DNA of 16,870 nt from an uncultured Eubacteriales bacterium (lineage in GTDB: Bacteria > Bacillota_A > Clostridia > Christensenellales > Aristaeellaceae). Position numbers and translations under genes: made by a program. The stretch lies in assembly GCA_902766515.1 (NCBI GenBank), contig CACXEB010000186.1, forward strand, positions 1 through 16,870, in the 5' to 3' direction. Below the pieces are notes generated by a model. That model was not told the origin of the DNA, did no database searches, and saw only the letters and a program-made list of their open reading frames with translations. This document shows, in pieces, positions 7,256-13,371 of the stretch; position 1 is the first letter of the stretch, and every line of letters starts with the position of its first letter.

Positions 7256-8748
7256 TACAACTGCACCTCCCGCTTGCGGAGCATCGTGGACTGGACGCCG
7301 CCGAACACCAGAATGATCAGGAAGAGGATGACCGCCATGGCCGTGCCGTAGCCCTGCCGCATCTCGCCGAAGGCCACCTTGTACACCATGTAGGTGATGG
7401 TTTCGGTGGAGAAGCCGGGGCCGCCGTCGGTCAGGATGGCGATTTCGTCGTAGATCTTGAGGCCGTTGATCAGCGCCAGCGTCAGGTTGATGGTAAACGA
7501 GCCCGCCAGCATCGGGATCGTGATATGCCGGAAGGTCTGGCGGCTGTTCGCGCCGTCGATCGCCGCAGCCTCCAGCAGGTCGGTGGAGATGCCCTGCAGC
7601 GCCGCCAGGTAGATGATCATGTAGTACCCGGCGTTTTTCCACAGCAGCACAAAGATGATCGAGAGCAGCGCGTTGGGCATGACGTCGATAAACTTGACGG
7701 ACCCCAGGCCCACGGCGTTCAGCACGAAGTTCACCACGCCGAAGGAATAGTTGAACATGATCCGCCAGATAAAGCCGGCGATGATGCCGGAGATCAGCAC
7801 GGGCAGGTAGAACCCGGACCGGAAGATGTTCTTGCCCCAGCGCACCTTGTCCACGGCCACCGCCAGGGCCAGCGCGATCACGTTGACCAGCACGGTGAAC
7901 GCGGCCGCGATGACGACGGTGTTGACGGTCGCGGAGCCGAAGCGCGCGGAGCCGAAGATATTGACAAAGTTGTCAAAGCCGATAAACCGCATGGACGCTT
8001 CGGTGATGCCGTCGTAGGAGGTGAAGGCGAGGTAGACGCTGCTGACCGCCGGGGTGATCACGAACGCCGTGTACATGGTCAGCGCCGGCACCACGAACCA
8101 CAGGAGGCTCTTCTGCAGCGCGCCCTTCCGCTCCGGCAGCCACTGGAGGGCCGCCATGGCCAGCATGCCGGCCGTCCCCAGCCAGGCCCAGGCGCTGACG
8201 CGCATGTCGGGCACCGCCTGCCCCTGGTAGAGCTTGGCCGTCACCTTGGCCAGCGCCTCGTCCGTTGACGCGGCAGCGTCCCGGATGGTCTGGGCAAAGG
8301 TCCGGAAATTCCACATGCCGACCAGCATGAGGACCGCCACTGCCACCCCCATGACCGGGAAGAGCAGCCGGCGCTGCCTTGCCACGTTGACGCCCAGGTT
8401 TTCCGCAAAGCACATCACGAACATGATGAAGGCCGCCACAAGGCCCAGCGTGGCGGCGATCGCCGTCACCGTCAGCGGCTCCGCCGCGCCCGCGACGGGC
8501 GTCGTCACGCCCTCCGCCAGCTTGGCCTTCCGCACGATGGCGTTCAGCTGGGAGTTGAGCTGCGCGGCCGCGCCCGGCATGGAGATGCCGTTCCCCTTCA
8601 GTCCGTTTTTCAGGGCCACGTTTTTCCACGCGCTGATCTGGAACATGGGCATCAGGAAGCACAGCACCAGGAACATCGCCAGCGCCAGCCGCGCCGCGTG
8701 CTGCCATGTGCGTTTCCCTCTGCCCCGAATGATATCTGCCGCCTGCAT
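7255..8748 (-). CDS. Carbohydrate ABC transporter permease (MalF type) with extra N-terminal membrane region
   Basis: A 497-residue protein. Residues about 213-497 are an ordinary MalF/LacF-type sugar permease: an entry helix starting SLLWFVVPALTMYTAFVITP and the EAA loop LLEAAAIDGANSRQTFRHIT (392-411), followed by IPML. Residues 1-210 are additional: helices at about 21-39, 97-115, 128-146 and 186-203, with two stretches of about 57 and 39 residues between the first and second and between the third and fourth helix. If the N-terminus is cytoplasmic, both stretches face outside. Typical partners have 290-320 residues, so this one is about 200 residues longer; E. coli MalF also has extra N-terminal helices, but these do not obviously resemble them. 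The start at 8748 has GGGAGG seven bases upstream. It overlaps the next permease by one base. Confidence 0.9.
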   Translation of the reverse strand: MQAADIIRGRGKRTWQHAARLALAMFLVLCFLMPMFQISAWKNVALKNGLKGNGISMPGAAAQLNSQLNAIVRKAKLAEGVTTPVAGAAEPLTVTAIAATLGLVAAFIMFVMCFAENLGVNVARQRRLLFPVMGVAVAVLMLVGMWNFRTFAQTIRDAAASTDEALAKVTAKLYQGQAVPDMRVSAWAWLGTAGMLAMAALQWLPERKGALQKSLLWFVVPALTMYTAFVITPAVSSVYLAFTSYDGITEASMRFIGFDNFVNIFGSARFGSATVNTVVIAAAFTVLVNVIALALAVAVDKVRWGKNIFRSGFYLPVLISGIIAGFIWRIMFNYSFGVVNFVLNAVGLGSVKFIDVMPNALLSIIFVLLWKNAGYYMIIYLAALQGISTDLLEAAAIDGANSRQTFRHITIPMLAGSFTINLTLALINGLKIYDEIAILTDGGPGFSTETITYMVYKVAFGEMRQGYGTAMAVILFLIILVFGGVQSTMLRKREVQL

Positions 8749-8794
8749 CGCGCAGCCTCCCGTCCTGTCTTTCTTCAGTCGTTCTTCAGCCAAA

Positions 8795-8829
8795 GGCCCG
8801 CAATGAGGTATGAGCGCTCATTGCGGGCC
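8795..8829 (-). other. Stem-loop between the binding-protein and permease genes
   Basis: A perfect 13-bp stem (GGCCCGCAATGAG at 8795-8807 with CTCATTGCGGGCC at 8817-8829) with a nine-base loop lies 12 bases beyond the stop codon of the solute-binding protein and 46 bases before the permease start. On the minus strand it is followed by only TTTGG, so it is a weak or partial terminator at best. Placed here it could protect the 3' end of the binding-protein message and reduce permease expression, a common arrangement in sugar ABC operons. Confidence 0.75.
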
Positions 8830-8841
8830 GGATCCACGGGA

Positions 8842-10143
8842 TTATTCGGTCACGACGCCGAGGCCGGTCACGGGATTGAAGGTCTGGGTCTCAACGTCCC
8901 ATTCCGCCTGCATTTCCTGGAGGCCCTGCTCGATCGTCTTGGAACCGGTCGCCCACTCCTGCGCGATCTTGTAGGAGAAGTTGCGGAACGCGGTGGGGAT
9001 TTCATTCTCGCCCCATTTGCTGTTCCAGCCGGGCTCGTTGGTTTCAGCCGCCTTCTGGGTCGCGATCATCTTGTTGACGATCTCGCCGAAGTCCACCTGG
9101 ATGCTGTTGGCGGGCAGGAAGGACATGGTGGTCAGGTAGTAGCTGTAGTTGTCGTCGCGCATGCAGTATTTGATCCACAGCTTGGCGGCCAGCAGCTTAT
9201 CGTCGTCCGCCGCGCAGTCCGCGGAGTACATCCAGCCGTTCAGGCTCGGGCCGCCCCACATGTTCAGCTCGCCGTTCTCGTTGTGCAGCGGGAACCAGCC
9301 GAACTCGAAGGAAGGATCCGCGTCCTGGATGTTGGCGACCATATGGGCGCCGGAGAAGAACATGGCCGCCTTGCCGGTCACCAGGAAGGAAGCGATCTGG
9401 CTGTCGGAGGTGGACATGAAGCCCTCTTCCACATAGCCCTTCAGGTAGATGTCCGCATACTTCCGGAAGCCTTCGGCCACGAAGTCCTCGGTCCACTTGC
9501 GCTCGCCGGTGTACAGGTGCTTCACGAAATCGGGATCCACCTTGGTCACGTAGTTGATGTACCACTGCATCCAGGTGAAGCCCACATGCCAGATGTCCGC
9601 GGCGCCCACGACCATCGGGGCCATCCTGCCGTCCGCCTTGATCGCCTCGCACAGGTCGAGGAAGGCCTGGTAGGTCTGGGGTTCTTCAAAGCCCTTTTCC
9701 GTGAAATAGGCCTTGTTGTAGAAGAATCCGAGCGGCGCGTCGGCCTTGGCGGGCACGCAGTAGTACTTGCCGTTGTAGTTCGGGGCGTTGTCGACCAGGG
9801 TCAGCAGCTCGGGATCCACCTCGGCGATCTTGCCGGCGCGGGCCCACATGGGCACATCGCGGGCTTCCATCAGGTCCGGGAACTCGCCCACGGCGTCCAG
9901 GCTCTTGAGTCCCTCGGAGAAGGAAGAGGAGGTGGGGGTCACGTTGGTGACCTTGATCATGGGATACTCTTTCTCAAATCCCTTGATCAGGGTCTCGACC
10001 ACTTCGTTGAACTTCACGTCGCCGTTGCCGCAGAAGAAGGTCAGTTCCACGTCTTCAGCCGGAACTTCCTCTTCAGCGATCGCCGGAATGATGGACAGCA
10101 TCAGCATGAGCGCCATCAGCAGGGCAAGCAGCTTCTTCATCAT
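8842..10143 (-). CDS. Extracellular sugar-binding protein of an ABC transporter (family 1)
   Basis: A 433-residue solute-binding protein. The N-terminus is a clear signal peptide: MMKK, a Leu/Met-rich core at residues 5-19, then PAIA before Glu24, an AXA site for signal peptidase I. No cysteine follows, so it is not a lipoprotein, which is unusual for a Gram-positive binding protein. The mature part has the family-1 layout: an early FCGNGDVKFNEVVETLIKGF segment, PTSSSFSEGLKSLDA, and a late aromatic-rich segment WGGPSLNGWMYS; aromatic residues typically stack on sugar rings. The start at 10143 follows AAGGAGGAACCAAG; the next codon is also ATG. It is the first gene of the uptake operon, next to a divergent kinase gene. 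By context with GH88 the ligand is likely an unsaturated uronic-acid oligosaccharide (inference). Confidence 0.93.
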   Translation of the reverse strand: MMKKLLALLMALMLMLSIIPAIAEEEVPAEDVELTFFCGNGDVKFNEVVETLIKGFEKEYPMIKVTNVTPTSSSFSEGLKSLDAVGEFPDLMEARDVPMWARAGKIAEVDPELLTLVDNAPNYNGKYYCVPAKADAPLGFFYNKAYFTEKGFEEPQTYQAFLDLCEAIKADGRMAPMVVGAADIWHVGFTWMQWYINYVTKVDPDFVKHLYTGERKWTEDFVAEGFRKYADIYLKGYVEEGFMSTSDSQIASFLVTGKAAMFFSGAHMVANIQDADPSFEFGWFPLHNENGELNMWGGPSLNGWMYSADCAADDDKLLAAKLWIKYCMRDDNYSYYLTTMSFLPANSIQVDFGEIVNKMIATQKAAETNEPGWNSKWGENEIPTAFRNFSYKIAQEWATGSKTIEQGLQEMQAEWDVETQTFNPVTGLGVVTE

Positions 10144-10191
10144 CTTGGTTCCTCCTTCATGTTATGCCGGGGTTCCCGGCTTGCTGGCATC

Positions 10192-10197
10192 ATTATA
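10192..10197 (-). promoter_or_regulatory. -10 element of the sugar uptake operon promoter
   Basis: On the minus strand the sequence GCGTATAATG contains a perfect TATAAT, about 49 bases before the start codon of the solute-binding protein. No good -35 hexamer lies 16-18 bases upstream; the region is GC-rich (around CACGGT). A perfect -10 with a poor -35 is typical of promoters that need an activator, here plausibly the AraC-type response regulator encoded divergently. Confidence 0.65.
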
Positions 10198-10226
10198 CGC
10201 CGGACCCGGCCCGGACCGTGAGTGAA

Positions 10227-10264
10227 AAACTTTGGCATTTTATGCGGAAACCTTTCGAATTTTT
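10227..10264. promoter_or_regulatory. Candidate AraC-type operator: direct repeat with 21-bp spacing
   Basis: Two AT-rich half-sites start exactly 21 bp apart (10227-10243 and 10248-10264), sharing 11 of 17 positions in the pattern AAAC.TT....A.TTT.T within otherwise GC-rich DNA. A spacing of two helical turns on one face, ending just upstream of where the -35 of the binding-protein promoter should be, is the layout expected for a dimeric AraC-family activator. The likely protein is the response regulator at 12127-13269. This is inferred from position and pattern only. Confidence 0.4.
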
Positions 10265-10284
10265 CCAAACCGGGGTCCCGCGGC

Positions 10285-10313
10285 TTGATTTTTGCCGTTT
10301 TGTCCGGTATGAT
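10285..10313 (+). promoter_or_regulatory. Promoter of the histidine kinase/response regulator pair
   Basis: TTGATT (10285-10290) and TATGAT (10308-10313) are separated by exactly 17 bp, close to the sigma-A consensus in both hexamers. Transcription would start near 10320, giving a leader of about 38 bases before the kinase start at 10358. The strength of the match suggests steady basal expression of the sensor pair, in contrast to the -35-poor divergent promoter. Confidence 0.75.
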
Positions 10314-10357
10314 GCTCCTATAAGATATTCCATGACGATTTCCAGGGAGGGATGGGG

Positions 10358-12130
10358 ATGCGATTCTTTCAGCGGCTGTGGCCCCGGAAGTTCTCCTGGC
10401 AGCTGACGGCGGTGTTCCTGCTGTGCGCCATGCTGCCGTTTGTCGTCCTGTCCTGGCTGTCCCTGGGCCGCATGTCCCGGGAGCTCGAAAAGGAAACGGA
10501 GACCCGGATCACCCAGATGATCCGCCTGGTGGGAAGCAACCTGGACGCCCGTTTCCGGTCCCTGGGCAGCATCACCGAAAAAATGTACCTGTACCACACC
10601 TCCAGCAACGGCACCATGTCCGACCTGGAAACCATCCTGAAAAGCCACCCGAACGCGCAGTTCGAGATGGGCAGCTATGTCAGCAGCCTGCTGGACAGCA
10701 GCGATTTCCTGCGCAACGTGCTGTTTGTGGACCTGGTCAACGGGCGCACATATGCGGCCGGCAGGCCCGCCTCCAAAGGGCTCCGGCTGTCCTGGAACGC
10801 GGACGGATGGGATTTTCTGCGGGAGGCGGCCCGGCAGCCGCGCAGGCTGAGCATCTCCGCCCCGCACGATGAATTCTACTTCAATTACAGCAGCCAGACG
10901 GTCTTTACCTTCTGCCGCCCCTGCCTGTCCCTGCGGGACCTGCCCGAAAAGGAGACCATCCTGGGCTACCTGCTGCTGGACATCGACCAGAGCATCTTCG
11001 ATGACGCCTTCCGGGCGTATGACTGGGCCGACAACGGCCGCCTGTACGTGCTGGACGACCGCAGCGCCGCCCGGTACGCCAGCTCCGGGGACGAGATGGG
11101 CACCATCATCGCCGCCCCCGTCTCCCCGGACTTCATCCTGCTGTCGGAGCCCATTCCCGCCTGCGGCTGGCGGATCGAGTACCACCTGGACAAGCGGCTG
11201 CTGATGGGTGACCTCTACCGCCTGAGGCGGCAGATCGCCCTGGTCAGCCTGTTCGCGCTGCTGGCCACGCTGCTGATGGCCTGGCTGTCCTCCCGCAACC
11301 TGTCCCGGCCCATCCGGCAAATGCTCGCGCAGATGAAAAAGGTGCAGTCAGGCGACCTGACGGCGCGCGTGCCGGCGCGCGGGAGCGACGAGATCGGCGA
11401 GCTGTCCGACGGCTTCAACCGCATGGTCAGCGCGCTGGACACCCATATCCAGAAAAGCTACGTCGCCTCCATCCGCCAGAAGGAGGCCGAGCTGGACGCC
11501 CTGCGGATGCAGATCCACCCCCATTTCCTGTACAATACGCTCGAGGTCATCCGCATGAGCTCCGTCGGGCACCACGACCCGGAGACGGCCCGGATGACCC
11601 TGTCGCTGGTGCGCCAGCTGCAGTACGTGATCGGCGAGAGCCGGGACCGGGTGCCCCTGCGGCAGGAGCTGGACATCGTGCGCGATTACATCTCCCTGGT
11701 CTCCCTGCGCTACGGCCAGATCGACCTGACCAGCACGGTCCCCGCCGCGCTGCTTGACTGCCCTATCCTCAAGATGACCCTCCAGCCCATCGTGGAAAAC
11801 GCCGTCCAGCACGGCCTGCGTCCCCTGGGCGGCGGGCAGATCAGCATCGGCGCTGCCCGGGAGGGCGGCATCCTGCGCCTGACGGTCATGGACAACGGCT
11901 GCGGCATGGACATCGGGCAGCTGGCGCAGCTGCGGGCGTCGCTGGAGAGCGACCAGCCGCCGGACATTAAGGAGGACGGCCTGCGCTCCATCGGCACCCG
12001 GAACGTCCACAACCGCATCCGCCTGGCCTGCGGAAATGCGTACGGCCTGGAGATCGAAAGCCAGGAGGGCGTCGGCACGGCCGTCGTCCTGCGCCTTCCC
12101 TACGAACCGCCGGAGGAAACACAGGCATGA
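10358..12130 (+). CDS. Sensor histidine kinase, YesM type
   Basis: A 590-residue membrane kinase. Layout: helix 1 at about 15-36, an extracellular sensing region of about 250 residues, helix 2 at about 293-310, a HAMP segment (about 312-365), then the LytS/YesM-type kinase core. The core has QIHPHFLYNTLE (385-396, with His389 in the conserved PHF as the likely phospho-acceptor), the ATP-binding N box at Asn481 (ENAVQHG), DNGCGM (512-517) and GTRNVHNRI (546-554). The start at 10358 is preferred to the ATG at 10352, because AGGGAGG ends seven bases before 10358 but only one base before 10352. The gene overlaps the response regulator by four bases (ATGA). Such kinases usually sense a sugar or a binding protein outside the cell; divergence from the uptake operon suggests its inducer is the operon's substrate. 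Confidence 0.93.
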   Translation: MRFFQRLWPRKFSWQLTAVFLLCAMLPFVVLSWLSLGRMSRELEKETETRITQMIRLVGSNLDARFRSLGSITEKMYLYHTSSNGTMSDLETILKSHPNAQFEMGSYVSSLLDSSDFLRNVLFVDLVNGRTYAAGRPASKGLRLSWNADGWDFLREAARQPRRLSISAPHDEFYFNYSSQTVFTFCRPCLSLRDLPEKETILGYLLLDIDQSIFDDAFRAYDWADNGRLYVLDDRSAARYASSGDEMGTIIAAPVSPDFILLSEPIPACGWRIEYHLDKRLLMGDLYRLRRQIALVSLFALLATLLMAWLSSRNLSRPIRQMLAQMKKVQSGDLTARVPARGSDEIGELSDGFNRMVSALDTHIQKSYVASIRQKEAELDALRMQIHPHFLYNTLEVIRMSSVGHHDPETARMTLSLVRQLQYVIGESRDRVPLRQELDIVRDYISLVSLRYGQIDLTSTVPAALLDCPILKMTLQPIVENAVQHGLRPLGGGQISIGAAREGGILRLTVMDNGCGMDIGQLAQLRASLESDQPPDIKEDGLRSIGTRNVHNRIRLACGNAYGLEIESQEGVGTAVVLRLPYEPPEETQA

Positions 12131-13269
12131 AACTGCTGATTGTCGACGACGAGCCCATCATCGTCCGGGGACTGCTCCAGCTGGTGGACTACGCGGCGCT
12201 GGGGTACGACCAGGTCCTCCCCGCCACCCGCAGCAGCGAGGCCCTGCGCCTGCTGCGCACCCAGCGCCCCGAAGCCATGCTCAGCGATATCGCCATGCCC
12301 GGGCTGACCGGGCTGGAGCTCCTGCGGATCATCCGGGACGAGGCCATCCCGACCCGGGTGGTCTTCCTCAGCGGCTTCCGCAGCTTTGAGTACGCCCAGG
12401 AAGCGCTGTCCCTGGGCGCAAAGGACTACCTGGTCAAGCCGGTTGACACGGAAAAGCTCGCCGCCGACCTGACGGAGATCGCGGAGAGTCACCATCAGCT
12501 GCAGGCCCAGAACCGCCTCAGGCAGCAGCTGGAGACCATCGGGCAGGACGCGCCGCCGGCCTTCTCCGGCGTGCCGGCGGACGACCGTCCCTTCTGCCTC
12601 GCCTGCTTCCACCTGGCGGTGGACCGGCAGCAGAGCAGCCTGGCCTCTGGCCTGATGCACTTTTCGGCGCTCAGCAAGGGCGAAACCTATTGCGCGGAAA
12701 AGGGCTGCGTCACCTTTATCAAGGACGATTACCTCTGCGTCATCGTCCACGGCAGCGATTCGGAGGACTGCCGGACGCGGGCGGAGCAGATCTGCGGCGA
12801 CTGCGCCCGCATGGTGGAGAAGGCGCTGTCCCGGCCCTTCAACTGTATCGTGCACCCCGACGTCCTGCGCAGCACCCGGGACATTCCCGGCGCATGGCAG
12901 TACTGCACGCAGCAGCTGTCCATCCCGCACCGCGACCAGCAGACGGATGACAGCCTGATCGAACGGATCAGGGACTACATTGCGCATCACTACGGCGAAG
13001 ACCTGACGCTGGAAGCCATGAGCGAACGGTTCGCGATGAACCCGACTTACTTTTCCTCCTTCTTCCACCAGAAGACCGGCATCCGGTACAAGGACTACCT
13101 GACCCGCATCCGGATCACCGAGGCCAAGCGCCTGCTGATGCAGAGCGACATGAAGATCTACGAGGTCAGCCAGCGGGTCGGCTTCTCCGACGTCCGCTAT
13201 TTCTCCCAGATCTTCCTGAAGGCCGCCGGCGTGCTGCCCAAGGATTACAGGCACCGGCAGGGCAGGTGA
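12127..13269 (+). CDS. AraC-type response regulator, YesN type
   Basis: A 380-residue protein with an N-terminal receiver domain: acidic pair Asp7/Asp8, phosphorylation site Asp54 in MLSDIAMPG, and Lys104 in YLVKPVD. A linker region of about 150 residues (about 125-275) follows, then a C-terminal AraC-type double helix-turn-helix domain at about 279-376, with LTLEAMSERFAMNPTYFSSF and the second-helix signature IYEVSQRVGFSDVRYFSQIF. Its ATG overlaps the kinase stop (ATGA), so the two are translationally coupled and should form one two-component system. It most likely binds in the intergenic region at 10144-10357 and activates the divergent sugar operon. Length and order are normal for the YesN group. 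Confidence 0.94.
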   Translation: MKLLIVDDEPIIVRGLLQLVDYAALGYDQVLPATRSSEALRLLRTQRPEAMLSDIAMPGLTGLELLRIIRDEAIPTRVVFLSGFRSFEYAQEALSLGAKDYLVKPVDTEKLAADLTEIAESHHQLQAQNRLRQQLETIGQDAPPAFSGVPADDRPFCLACFHLAVDRQQSSLASGLMHFSALSKGETYCAEKGCVTFIKDDYLCVIVHGSDSEDCRTRAEQICGDCARMVEKALSRPFNCIVHPDVLRSTRDIPGAWQYCTQQLSIPHRDQQTDDSLIERIRDYIAHHYGEDLTLEAMSERFAMNPTYFSSFFHQKTGIRYKDYLTRIRITEAKRLLMQSDMKIYEVSQRVGFSDVRYFSQIFLKAAGVLPKDYRHRQGR

Positions 13270-13272
13270 AAA

Positions 13273-13291
13273 AGGCTTGTCAAACAAGCCT
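13273..13291. repeat. Perfect inverted repeat over the -35 of the phosphatase promoter
   Basis: AGGCTTGT-CAA-ACAAGCCT, an 8-bp perfect palindrome with a three-base centre, lies three bases after the stop codon of the response regulator. On the plus strand it is followed by GAAAATTG rather than a T run, so it is a poor terminator in that direction. It includes the -35 hexamer of the promoter at 13277-13305 and could be a repressor operator, or a 3'-end stem of the regulator message. Confidence 0.6.
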
Positions 13292-13305
13292 GAAAATTGT
13301 ATCAT
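13277..13305 (+). promoter_or_regulatory. Promoter of the PP2C phosphatase gene
   Basis: TTGTCA (13277-13282) and TATCAT (13300-13305) are 17 bp apart, each one base from the sigma-A consensus. Transcription would begin near 13312, about 60 bases before the ATG at 13372. The -35 lies within the inverted repeat at 13273-13291, so a protein bound there would exclude RNA polymerase. Confidence 0.65.
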
Positions 13306-13371
13306 ACAGCAGGGGACAGGCCGGGCGGATCATGCGCCGCGGCTCTCCGCAACCGATGTCTGGAGGCTGTC

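Noticed and set aside
3875..7351. A plus-strand open frame of 1158 codons
   Set aside because: It runs antisense to the phosphoesterase, radical SAM, GH88 and permease genes, crosses two operons and a terminator, has Arg/His/Gly/Pro-rich low-complexity composition and no domain; it results from high GC content.
13273..13291. Reading the inverted repeat as a standard terminator of the kinase/regulator operon
   Set aside because: On the plus strand the stem is followed by GAAAATTG, not a T run; the T-rich flank is on the minus strand, where no gene ends.
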